In this document: positions 22,849 to 33,395 of the stretch, one piece after another
Layout of the letters: every line of letters begins with the position of its first letter
How positions within the stretch are numbered: position 1 is the first letter of the stretch
Position numbers and translations under genes: made by a program
NCBI GenBank assembly: GCA_023213395.1
Contig: CM041465.1
Span: 136,779,741-136,843,740, forward strand
From: Cycas panzhihuaensis
Lineage: Eukaryota; Cycadophyta
Reading direction: 5' to 3'
DNA: 64,000 nt
The notes under the pieces: generated by a model
Database searches by the model: none
Seen by the model: only the letters and a program-made list of their open reading frames with translations
Told to the model about the DNA's origin: nothing

Positions 22849-24286
22849 ATCAATCTCTTTATCTCACCTTTATAATTGATTTGTTTTAAGTGGTTATACA
22901 TTACATGCTTTGAGACATTTTCAGATTTCTGAAAACTAGAAAATTTTTGAATAGAATTTAATTAAATAAAACTTGGCAAAATGTACAACTCTTGGCATTA
23001 AACACCAACTAATTTCCTCGTTAATTTTCTTCCTTTAAAATTTTTGCAATTGAATTTTCATGGTAGTATGTAACTTGGTGTATTCATCGCTGGCAACATA
23101 TAGCATTCAAAAACTGAATTTTAACATACAAACCTACTTTTCACCACTTATTTGAGTTGCCTATAGGGTTTGAGCTTCCTCTTCAACTCTATTGAATTAC
23201 ATAATTGGTTTAACTGTTGAATGGCCTCTTCATTCCTGTCATCATATGCTTTTGTCTCCATGCCTGAATTTGGTTTAGTACACTTCATAGTTGTAAATTT
23301 ATCTTTAACATCAAATAAAGTTTGCATATTATTGAGCCATACTTCTAGTTTTCTACAACATATTGGGCAATACTTTACCACAAGGGTTTCATGGACTTAT
23401 TGAACATATTGCTTGCATCTACTACTACCTTCTACCGAAGTGCTCCTCCTCCTTTGATCATTCAAATTGGTTGACCTTTCAAACATATTTGGGACACTTG
23501 GTATCCAACTCATCAATAGTAATCTTCCATGGACATCTTTAATTTGTTTTGTGAGATTCTCATTGAACAACAACAAAACACATCTTAATTTATAGATTGA
23601 TTCATAATATCTCACAAAGAAAATATTTATGTTTACTTCTAAATTGAAGTGCTTCCCAAATAGAGTGGGGATCCCTTTTAACATGTCATTGAGACTTCAT
23701 ACTTATTGAACTTGTAAACATGCCAATATTGCCTTGCTATGCCCATAACCATCTCACCCACCTTGTGAAACTCTGTCCATGCTTGCCCAACAAATTTCAA
23801 CAATTTATACTCACCTTCACATTTGAATACATATTGTAGAATTGGCTTTTATTAGACTTCTTTTACACTATACCAGCTTTTTCTCTCCTTTGGTGTTCTT
23901 CACAACTGTTGCTATTTTCAGATTCTTCACAAATGGTGCCATCTTCATAATTTGTTTGAAATGAGAATCTCTTTTTGAACTTTGCATTACAGGCCTATAG
24001 CCTATTTCAACTTATATCGAGGCTTTGCACCCAATCTTTCGACAATGAATCTTTCTTTGAGGACACTTGCAATTGCCTTCAGAGTGTCTCTTGTTTTGGA
24101 CAACCTACACAAGACAATGGTGAAGATCGTCACCATGTGTGCATGCATTCCACAACAAAGACTTCTCTTCTCATGGCACTTCCTGATGGTACTAACTCTT
24201 GCTTACACTTGTAGTATACTAACGAATGTCAGTTTGCCCTTGCAAGGTGATCAAGCCTGCATGGGAGCTTGCATCTCATTTGCAAC
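22849..24286 (-). pseudogene. Unidentified degenerate coding-like stretch
   Basis: On the minus strand, about 23960-23148 reads as protein-like pieces in changing frames. They are GEMVMGIARQYWHVYKFNK, then VLLLFNENLTK ... MSWIPSVPNMFERS (in 23397-23684), then VKYCPICCRKLEVWLNNMQ and AIQQLNQLCNSIELKRKLK (in 23148-23381). The wording does not match retrotransposon proteins. The 'VLLLFxxxL...WIPxV' part faintly recalls sieve-element-occlusion proteins, but this is weak and I do not claim it. It may be a decayed host gene copy. The remaining sequence on both sides shows nothing. Confidence 0.3.
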
Positions 24287-24291
24287 TTACA

Positions 24292-24750
24292 TGTTAGAAC
24301 CTTTATGTTTTATTGTTAAGTTATGTATTATGTAAGGCTATTTTTCTCTTGATGTGTAAAGTATACACCTGCACTTCTCTAGTGTTATATGTTGTAACTT
24401 ATGGGTCAATGGACCTTTTATCCTCTTTTTGCATATTTCTACATATGCACGCATACTGGACACTTGTCCAATATGCAAGTTACTTACATGAATGTTTGAT
24501 ACTTGTCAAACAACACCCCTAAGGGGAGCCTTTTTGTCTATATATTGAGACCATTTTCTCATGTATATATAGTGAGAGTGGGATGTATTGTTATGCTATT
24601 GAGTTGAACACAAGTTAACCTTATTGGAGTTAGGATCAATTCTTTTTCCTTCATTTCATATTGTGTTGATGTGCTTGTGCATTTCTAGTTTATTATTGAT
24701 GTTGTTCATCTCTATCTAGTCCTTCATTGTCCCAAAATGATCCACCTTCA
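24292..24750 (+). repeat. 5' LTR of the deleted copia
   Basis: Starts TGTTAGAACCTTTATG and ends CCACCTTCA (459 bp). It carries a GACACTTGTC-centred palindrome near 24460, a motif shared with the LTRs at 28013 and 35169. Confidence 0.85.
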
Positions 24751-25002
24751 TTATCTTGATATTAGAGCAAGGTTACTATTCCATACACACCATGACAAAA
24801 TGGGGTAGTGGAGAGAAAGAACAGAATTATTGTAAGCAAAGCTAAGCAGATGACGCATGCTAAAAGTCTTATGCAGTCATATTGGGCAGAGGCATTTCAC
24901 ACAACTATCTATGTCATAAATAGGAGCTCCACAACTGTGGTCTAGGATATGACACCAAAGGAGGTTTGGACTAGCATAAAGCTAATTGTCAGCCATTTAT
25001 TC

Positions 25003-25547
25003 ACAGGGGAGGGACTTGTTACAATCCCTAATGCCCCCCTATCTTGACCAGTTATAGCCTGTCTTCTAGCCGACTTTAGTTGGACCAAAGGGTCCCCAGT
25101 ATTGACCGACTTCTTACCTTTATTTTGGCCGACCTCATTTATGATTCATCTAGGGAATTGTCTCAATTCTGGCCAACTTCCTTTAGAATGTTGAGTACCA
25201 GTATATATAGGGGTTGAAGTTCCCATTCTAGCCCATCATTCAGGACTTATTCTTCTTGGCATTAACTCGGCTTTAGGACTATAGTTAGCTTGCTCATTGG
25301 GTTGCATTTTCTAGAGATAACCTTGCCTTAGTAAGGGTTAGTCATCTCAGACATTATATTGGGTGAATTAGACGTGTTGAGATCTGTATTAACTAGCCCT
25401 ATGGATTGCATTTCTCATCATCATAATTGGTTTATTACTGTTGTTAATACTTCAATATTGTACCTTTGGTTATCATTAGTAATTATTAGTAAATTCTTCA
25501 TAGAGATTTAGAATAATATCAGTGATAGGAGAAGTTTGGTCTCTACA
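25003..25547 (+). repeat. Gypsy polypurine tract plus LTR inside the deleted copia
   Basis: Inside the copia, between integrase and RT remnants, lies 'cacaggggagggact' followed by TGTTACAATCCCTAATG (25017) and about 530 bp ending CTCTACA. The tract and start match the gypsy elements in this window, and the ending matches the non-autonomous element at 17279. Because the tract is present it is not a plain solo LTR. It is a 3'-terminal gypsy fragment joined into copia sequence. No flanking duplication was found. Confidence 0.6.
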
Positions 25548-25550
25548 AGG

Positions 25551-26700
25551 TATATTTAGAGCAACTCTTAGTTACAAGGAGCATGGCAAAGAGCATATAG
25601 TCTGTTGCTTGAAAAAGGCATTGTATGGCTTAAAGTAGGCCCCACATGCTTGGTATTAAAAAATCGACGATTACTTTGTTAGACATGGGTTTCATTGATC
25701 CTTATTAGATCCAAACTTGTACATAAAAGTTCGGAACTAGTGCATGACCTTTGTCATTTTGTATGTTGATGACTTAGTTGTCACAGGAAGTGATATTAAG
25801 ATGATTGAAAGTCTCCAAGAGGACTTGAAGAGAAGTTTCAAGATGATAGATCTTGGGCTTGTCCACTACTTTTTAGGCATGGAGGTGTGGCAACAACCGA
25901 GCGACATCTTCATTTCCCAAGCCAAATATACTTGGAATATTTTGCAGTGCTTTAGAATAGAGGATTGCAAACCTTCGCCTATACCTATGGAGACTTGCGT
26001 GAAACTGACACTTGATGAGGAAGCACAACTTGTGGATTCCACTTTTTATAGGCAGTTAGTGGGTAGTCTCATCTACTTGACTAACACTAGCTCTGATTTA
26101 TCATATGTTGGAATTTGTTCACAGTACATGTCTCAACCTAATAAGAGGCATTGGAATGTAGTAAAATCTATATTGAGATACTTAAAAGGCACATTGTAGC
26201 ATGGCCTTTAACATATACATAATGAGGACTTCAGTCTAGGAAAGTTTTTAGACTTTGATTGGGTTGGATGCCAAGATAGCTAGATCTATCTCAGGGTACT
26301 ATTTTAACCCTAGGTCAACTATTGTCTCATGGAATTACAAGAAATAACTAAATACACTCTATCCTCCACAAAAACAAAATACAAAGCTGCGGTTAGTGCG
26401 AAATGTGAAGCTATATGGCTAAGGAGGATTTTTAATGAGTTTGGACTTGATAAATCACGCTCCACCAAATTATACTATGACAACCAAAGTGTGCTCAAGA
26501 TGATTAGGAATCCAGTTTTTCATGCAAGAATCAAGCATATCGATGTCTATCACCACTTCATCACAGAGCATGTGTAGAATGGTGAGATTGACCTTGTCTA
26601 CAGGCCAATAGATCAATAGCTTGTAGATATTTTTAGCAAATCACTTGGTAGAGAAAAGTTTGAGCTCTTCAAACATGGCCTTGGGGGAAGAAGACTTAAC
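25551..26700 (+). pseudogene. Copia RT and RNase H remnant
   Basis: RT resumes at VYLEQ and passes KKALYGLK*AP and the YVDD box at 25762-25773. The long open frame 25744-26199 covers the palm and connection, and 26329-26577 covers RNase H (SSTKTKYKAAVSAKCEAIWL, HARIKHIDVYHHFI). In-frame stops at 25636 (TAG for Gln), 25696 (TGA for Arg), 26575 (TAG for Gln) and 26617 (TAG for Gln) are each explained by one C-to-T change. The RNase H acidic residues around 26240-26300 are degraded. Confidence 0.85.
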
Positions 26701-26723
26701 AATGCAAACGTTAAAGGGCGGGG

Positions 26724-27189
26724 TGTTAGAACTTTTATGTTCTATTGTCAAGTTATCTATTATTTAAGGGTACTTTTTTAGTTAATATGTAAAGTACACA
26801 CCCACATTTTTCTAGTGTTGTATTGTGTTGTAATTTATGGTTCAATGGACCTTTTACCCTTTTTTTGCATATTTGCACATATGCATGCATGTTGGACACT
26901 TGTCCAACATCCAAGGTACTTGTATGCATGTTTGACACTTGTGAAACATGCAACATCCCTAAGGGGAACCTTCTCACCTATATATTAAGACCTTTTTCTC
27001 ATGTATGGGTAGTGAGAGTGGGATGTATTGTTATGCTGTGGAGTTGAATACAAGTTAATCTTATTGGAGCTAGGATCAATTCCTTCTCCTCCATTTCATA
27101 TTGTGCTTATGTGCTTGCTCATTTCTAGGTTGTTGTTGATGCTAATCATCTTTATCTAGTCCTTCATTGTCCCTAAATGATTTTCATCA
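26724..27189 (+). repeat. 3' LTR of the deleted copia
   Basis: Starts TGTTAGAACTTTTATG after the polypurine tract 'aaagggcgggg' and ends TTTTCATCA (466 bp). It contains the palindrome at 26889-26910 (arms ATGTTGGACA / TGTCCAACAT, loop CT). Confidence 0.85.
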
Positions 27190-27194
27190 TTACA

Positions 27195-28007
27195 AACTTG
27201 TGGACGTACATTCAATGCCTGCATGTTGTAGAAATTTGGCACGCCATTGTTGACTTATACCTTTGCCCTCTAAAAGTACACTTGTCAAGGGGGTCTCTAT
27301 TTGGTAGTCTAGTTAGGGTTTGGTCAACATAGTCATGTTATCGCTTCTTACATAGACATCATAATAGTAAATCATTATCATAACATCATCACCATGCCAT
27401 CATATCAATCAATATATCAATATAAATTCACAATTCAATAATCATTATGTACAAGATACACAACATTTTCATGTAACTCGTTATTTCATTAAACAATATT
27501 AATATCCACTGGCTTTACATAACTTTCATGAACCATTCCATATGCGTTTTGTACAAAACATGATATATAATCTAAAATTCTCTGCTCTTACACCAAAATG
27601 GTGGTTGATTGAGCAATAAATATGCTATGTGTTCCCTTTTGAGGAACGATTGTAACTTTTGGTCACAACTGTACCTTTTTATGATAAATTTGATCTTTTC
27701 CCTTAATACACATTAGTTATGCCTCTTAACATCTTTTTTTGACTATACAACTACACAAATGTATCACTAAGGGTGACATTAGCATCTCTGGAATGTATGG
27801 TTTCAATTTGGGTGTGCATTCCATGCACTCCTCACTGTGTGTTCCATATGTGTTCTACACTATGTTTGTAGTGAGCCAAATTAAATATAATCAAGTATTC
27901 AAAATAAATAATGAAGGGTGGCATCTATTAATGATAGGTCATATTCCTTCACATGAACACTATAAAAGTGCACCCATTGTAATATTCTGGCATCATTTAT
28001 TTATCAA
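27195..28007. other. Intron 3 sequence between two copia elements
   Basis: AT-rich, with no coding similarity. On the minus strand at about 27580 there is a primer-binding-site-like word (ttggtgtaagagcag), which could mark another decayed element, but no LTR could be delimited. Confidence 0.3.
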
Positions 28008-28012
28008 TATTC

Positions 28013-28565
28013 TGTTAAACCTTATGTTTACATGTTAAGATAATGTACTTTTATTTTAATGTAATATGTGTACTTTTTACTTTAGGGGTGACTTATCACT
28101 TAAGTGATAAAGTGCACACCCACATTCTTTCTAGTGACACAACGTTGTCACTAAAGGGTCAAATGGACCCTTATGCATATTTGCTCACATGAGAGCCCAA
28201 AAGGACACATGTCCTACATGCAAGGCATGTATCTTGGATGTTTGACACTTGTCAAACATCCAAGGCCTTAGGTCTCTCATTTCACTCTATATAATGAGAC
28301 CTCTCCTCATTGTCTCATAAGAGAGTTGGAGTTGTATTGTTATGCTGTCAGTTTGCTAATCAAACTGTCCATACTTTGGAGGTTGGACCAATTCCAACTC
28401 CACATATTGGGTATCATTTTCTCTTGCTCCTTCATTCATGTTTTGTCTCTTTGCTTTCTCTTTACCTTGAGATTATTATACTTGTTTGTATTTCTGCAAC
28501 TGGAACTAGAGTGACCCTAGTTTCTAGATCTTGGGACTGTTGAGGCCATCTAGCTTCTTTTCACA
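28013..28565 (+). repeat. 5' LTR of the 7.7 kb copia
   Basis: TGTTAAACC ... TTTTCACA. U3 contains two perfect palindromes. One is TTATCACTTAAGTGATAA at 28093-28110. The other is a 14 bp inverted repeat at 28234-28263 (arm TTGGATGTTTGACA, loop CT). A TATA-like 'ctctatataatgagacc' near 28285 probably drives transcription. Confidence 0.95.
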
Positions 28566-31059
28566 TTTGGTATCAGAGTAAGAGGAGACTAGCTCCCTCT
28601 GCTCGCTTTGCACCGCCAAGGAGATCCGAGAAAGTCTACAAACACTTGGTGACGACCTTCGACCAAGGCGATCCAAGGTTTGTTTGAAGTTTTTTTTGCA
28701 GGTTCAAGCTTTTGGAAATACATTTGCAGGCTGGAGCAAGTACATCTCAGATCTGAAACTTTTTTTCGCATAAAGGGTTCATGGTACAAAGATGATTGCT
28801 GTTACAAACAGTGATTTATTTAAAAAAAAAAATACTATTTTGTTGATAACGCAGTTCTACAATTAAAAGTTGGTTTAAGCTCAGATCTGTTGTTCTTTTA
28901 GCACTAAGAACTCATTTTCAGTGATTTCCAGTGATTTCTAGTCCCTGGTAACTGTTTTTTAATCTGTGCGTGCTGGTATCATCTGTGCATACTGGTAAAT
29001 CTGTGCATGCTTGGTAAATCTGTGCATGTTGGTAAGTCTGAACTCTGCCTAGCAAAAGTCTGAACTCTTCCTGGTAAAAGTCTGAAGTCTGCCTTGCCTT
29101 TAGTAACTCTGTGCTGCTAAATTCACAGCAGTAATGAACTCTGCCTACTAAAGTCACAGCAGTTAATGAACTCGATCGTGAATACCGTAAATCAATGTCA
29201 ATGTCAGGTCGTAAATCGCCCCTTTGATCGCTAAATACCGTAAATTTGATCTTGAATACCGATAAATCAATCTCGAATGCCGTATAGTAAATCCGCCTCC
29301 GATCAATAACACCGGTAACCGAATGTTGAATGTCGGTAAATTTGAATGTCAGGCCGTAAATCCGCCCCTCTGATTGATAAATCTGAACTGTGCTGGTATA
29401 TTCATTGCTATTATGAACTCAACTTTGTAAATCAAGACTTTGGTCATTAAATTTCATCAATTATGAACTCGCCTTTGTAACCGCACTATGTCGCTAAATT
29501 TCACCTTGTTATGAACTCGCCTTTGTAACCAGACCGTGTCTTGCTAAATTTCACCGTGTTATGAACTCAACTTTGTAAATCAGACTGTCTTGCTAAATTT
29601 CATCATTGTTATGAACTCGACTTTGTAACTGAATCAGTCCGCTAAATTCACAACATTATGAACTCACTGTAATTCACTGTAAATCGCTGGCAGCCTCTCT
29701 AACACAGTAATTCACCGTAAATCTGCATCCTCTAACTTGGTAATTCTTCCTGGTAATTCTGCCTGGTAAATCAGTGCAGTCCTCTAACCTGGTAATTCTT
29801 CCTGGTAATTCTGCCTGGTAATTCTGCCTTGGCTTGCAGTTATGAATTCTGGTTCTCTGCTTTTATGAAGTCTATGCTGCTAAATTCAAGTGAAGACATG
29901 CTGTGACTTTTATGAGTCAATTACATTGAAAGGAAGTGGCATCACACTCTGTCAACAGAGCTCTGGCATTGCCAAACTGAAAACGATCCTTTCCTGAAGG
30001 TTATCTTCCTTTTTTTCAAGAAGCAAGTTGATCATCAAAATCATTTGGAATAGCATTTTCCTTGTGAAGTGATTTTAAGTGTTTTTATATCAAAAAGTGA
30101 TACTTATCACTAATTTTTAAAACACTTTTAAGGCACCTTGCATGGTGACCTAATGCCCTTAGTCTCAAAGAGGGCTCAAATACACTTTGTACTTAATAAA
30201 AATCACTTTTCTTTTGATCGTTGGGACTAATTTAAAGTCCCAACACTTGGTGCTTGATGTCCATTTTCATGCAAGTGGTTCCCTTACCTTCATTTTTTTC
30301 AGCATTAAAAGGAACCCACTTGTATCTTCATCACAAGTTTTGCATTACTTCTTTCAGTACTTAAGCTCTTTTTTCAAAAAGTACTTTGCAAAACTTATTG
30401 TAATCAAGCATTTGGTTTCTTACTTGGATCAACATAGCACTACATTTTCATTAAAAGTGCTCATTGTAAAAACACTACAAGTGTTCATATTCATGTACTT
30501 ACATTGCTTCCTCTTGAAGCCACTCTTATTGTAAAGCTTAATCAAAGCATTTTCATAAGTACATTTTCCAAGCAAAAAGAAACCTAAGTTCACTTTAAAA
30601 CTGCTAAAAAGTGACTTAAAATGCTGGAGAGGCTCAAAAGGTTCAAACCTTGCCTCTAAATTAACCTTAAGCTTGGTGCATTCCCTAGGGGACCAACCGA
30701 TCGCATACAAGGTAACGACAATTAAGGTTGCTTGAGGGAAAGGAGGTTCAAAAGGGTGTTATTGTGGAATCCTGTGGAAAGCATGGTACGTCCATGCATC
30801 AACCCTACCGCTTTGTCCTAGATTTAACTTGGCCAACTATTGGATCTCCTCTATAAGATCAAGTTGGACCAACTCCATAGCCTAGTCCTCCACCCTCATC
30901 ATTCCATTCGCTTGTTGGATCTTCTAGTAAGATCATGATGCTGGTTTCGTTAGAAGGTGGAACTTAAGCGATGAAAGCTTTGAGTTTTCGTGTTATCTCG
31001 CTAGCTTCAAGCTTTTATAAACCTAAACATGGTCGCCATAAACATGCTAAATGCATGCA
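28566..31059 (+). repeat. Long non-coding leader with minisatellites (copia at 28013)
   Basis: The 2.5 kb between the primer-binding site and gag has no sustained frame. From 28930 to 29160 it is built of short repeats around 'ctgtgcatgctggtaa' and 'aagtctgaactctgcc'. From 29413 to about 29700 a ~50 bp unit (atgaactc ... ctttgtaa ... gctaaatttca) repeats five to six times, with starts at 29413, 29463, 29511, 29561, 29611 and 29658. At 29740-29830 'cctggtaattct' repeats. Such a leader is longer than in most plant copias and may reflect replication slippage. Confidence 0.8.
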
Positions 31060-31990
31060 CCATTCGATTAACAGGACAAGATAATTATCAGAATGGAAGA
31101 GACTCACTCAGAACTTGCTAATCATGAACGAATTTTGGAGTTATGTTTCTGGGAGATTACCTCGACCAGCACCTGTTACCAATGGAAATGTTACTGTGCA
31201 ACCTGATGATGCTTTACTTGCTGCTTGGGAAGCCAAAGATGAAATTGCTTTGGCATTCCTTCACATGATTGTTGATGTGCATGTAGTTTAGAATATTGCT
31301 GGTGCTAAAACTTCTGATCAAGCTCGCATTTTAATGGTCAAAGCAAAATTGTATTCTGTTAAGTTTATCAAGCCCATGTCGACTTTTCTTTCCTCCATCA
31401 AGGAGGTATGTAATGAACTGAATACACTTGGAAGTCCAGCTACAAGGGATGAATTGATCACATCCATCACCAAAGCCTTACCAAAGGACTACAATGGCTT
31501 CATTTCGTCCACTACAAGAGATGGTTCTCTCAAAACTATGACATTCAACAAATTTGAAAGTCTGCTACTTCAAGAAGAACAAATCTACACTAAAGATAAT
31601 GAGGAGGAACCATCTACATCAGTGCATTCACTACCAATTCAAAGGCTAAACAACAACCCAAAACCGCACTTTCAAAGCGGTTAGAACATGAACATTGGGT
31701 CTTCAAGGACCAATGTTGTATGTCATTATTGTGGCAAACCCGCCACATAGCACCGATTGTCGGAAAAAGCAAGCAGATCTACGCCTACAGCAGCAGCAGC
31801 CACCTCATCCGAATCAGCGACAACGGCACCACGCCAAGAAGATTAAGCAATGGTTTCAAAGAACAACAAAGAAGAATAGCAACCCCCTCGACCAAATCGA
31901 GGTGCCTATCGAGGAGGTCAAAGAGGAAAGGGGGGTTTCAGAGGTGGCAATCAACGCCACTCTAATCAGTTTGCAGATGACGACAAACTG
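31060..31990 (+). pseudogene. Copia gag (broken), with zinc knuckle
   Basis: The gag reading starts near 31060 (RLTGQDNY-type motif). A frameshift follows almost at once, and a TAG at 31289-31291 (VV*NI) interrupts it. An open frame from 31334 to 31684 covers the capsid-like part (CNELNTLGSPATRDELITSI). The CCHC zinc knuckle starts CHYCGKP at 31721 but shifts frame before its His and last Cys. A Gln-rich stretch follows. Confidence 0.8.
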
Positions 31991-32590
31991 TTTTGTGCAT
32001 ATCAGACATCCAAGGTTGATGAAACTTGGATTATTGATTTTGGAGCTTCACAACACATGACTGGAAGTGAAGAGCTCCTAACCAACATCAAGGAAGGCAA
32101 AGGTCAATCAGTGACCTTTGGGAATAATCAATCTATCAAAATTTCTGGAGTAGGCACAATAACTCCATTTTCTTCTTCATCAAATCCTTCCTCCACATTT
32201 CCCGATGGCAATGCCTATTTAATACCTTCAATGGACAAAAATTTACTATCTGTTAGCAAGTTGGACAAGCAACAAATGAGTGTATTGTTCCAAAATGGGA
32301 AATGTATAATCAGTGACAAAGAAGACCAAGTAGTAGCTGTTGGCTATGAGGATCAAGGCCTCTACAAGTTGGATGCAAATAATATAACACTTGATTCTGC
32401 TTACTTTGGTTCCATTGTCACTCCTTACTTGTCCAAGATGCAACTTTGGCATCAACGTCTAGGCCATTTGAGCTTAGACAATTTGAGGCAGATGATCAAC
32501 AAGAACATGGTACATGGGCTTCCAAAGATCTATGGAACAAAATGTCTTTGTGAAGCGTGCATTATGGGAACTCAAAGATCGCTTGCCTTT
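31991..32590 (+). pseudogene. Copia protease and pre-integrase domain
   Basis: The protease active-site word reads IIDFGASQHMTG at about 32030-32062. The catalytic Asp is kept, but the next residue is Phe where the family has Ser or Thr (codon TTT at 32039-32041). The frame 32057-32596 continues through the protease and into the pre-integrase zinc motif (LWHQRLGHLSLDNLRQM ... CLCEACIMGTQ), whose His and Cys ligands are present. Confidence 0.85.
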
Positions 32591-33125
32591 CCCTAAAGAC
32601 AAAGCGTGGCGTGCATCACATCCTCTCAGCTTGGTACATTCGGATTTGTGTGGACCTATGTCCACATCATCTTTTGGAGGAGCTTTGTATTACATCTCCT
32701 TCATTGATGACTTTTCTCACAAAGTTTGGGTCTATTTCATCAAACACAAATCTGAAGCATTTTCCAAGTTCAAAGAATTCAAACTTGAAGTGGAAAATGA
32801 GTCTGGCCATTCAATCAAAACATTAAGGACAGACAATGGGGGTGAATTTACATCAAATGAATTCACCCAATATTGCAAGGATAACGGCATTCGAAGACAA
32901 CTGACGATACCTCACACTCCTCAACAAAATGGAGTCTCCGAACGGATGAACAGAACTTTGGCCAATAAAGCCAAAGCTATGATGCATGCACAAGGACTCA
33001 CTCGAGCCATCAAGTGTAAGCATTTCACACAATCGCTTATGTGGCCAATCGCAATTCTACTACAACGCCACCAACATGACACCCGAGGAGGCATGGTCCG
33101 CAAAAGCCCATCCGTCACCATTTGA
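32514..33125 (+). pseudogene. Copia integrase catalytic core (truncated)
   Basis: The frame contains all three DDE positions: HSDLCGP at about 32638, RTDNGGEF at about 32826 and SERMNRT at about 32936. The frame is lost after about 33000, although words of the C-terminal part can be traced to 33330 in other frames. Integrase joins the element's DNA ends to the target. Confidence 0.85.
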
Positions 33126-33395
33126 GGACTTTTGGGTGCACCGCTTATATGCACATTCCCGATCAAGAAAGGAAGAAATTAGACAAGCATAGTCCGAATG
33201 CATCTTTGTAGGTTATGCCATTCACAAAGAAAGCCTACAAGTTGTATGATCCTATAGGAAGAAAATGCATCTCTCAAGAGATGTCATCTTTGCTGAAGAA
33301 GATCACAAGGAGGTGCAAACAGCATCCATGCAACCTCTCGTTGACAAAGGCAAGAAGATTGTTGAGGCCTTCCTTCCCTCTCAATCTTCCACACC

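Larger units (their letters stand above)
24292..27189 (+). mobile_element. Internally deleted Ty1/copia element, TSD TTACA
   Basis: LTRs at 24292-24750 and 26724-27189 are flanked by TTACA (24287-24291 and 27190-27194), a perfect TSD. The interior starts with a mutated primer-binding site (ttgatattagagc). It keeps only the end of integrase (about 24798-25000: VERKNRIIVSKAKQMTHAKS, SYWAEAFHTT), a piece of gypsy sequence, and RT-RNase H (25551-26700). Gag, protease and most of integrase are missing. Several stops fall in otherwise good frames. The LTRs share motif wording with the copia at 28013 but are a distinct, older family. Confidence 0.88.

Noticed and set aside
28310-28543. Near-identical small frames at 28310-28543 and 35466-35699, suggesting a duplicated small gene
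   Set aside because: Both lie at the same place in the two LTRs of one copia element, and the solo LTR at 10727 has a counterpart. The duplication is that of the LTRs.
28568-28580. TGGTATCAGAGY words (also near 17809 and 44213, and on the right of other LTRs) as tRNA gene ends
   Set aside because: They lie immediately inside LTRs and are primer-binding sites complementary to a methionine-type tRNA 3' end. No tRNA cloverleaf surrounds them.
29413-29700. Regularly spaced ~50 bp repeats resembling a CRISPR array
   Set aside because: The whole unit is repeated with drift. There is no constant repeat with unrelated spacers, no cas genes, and the setting is a plant retrotransposon leader.
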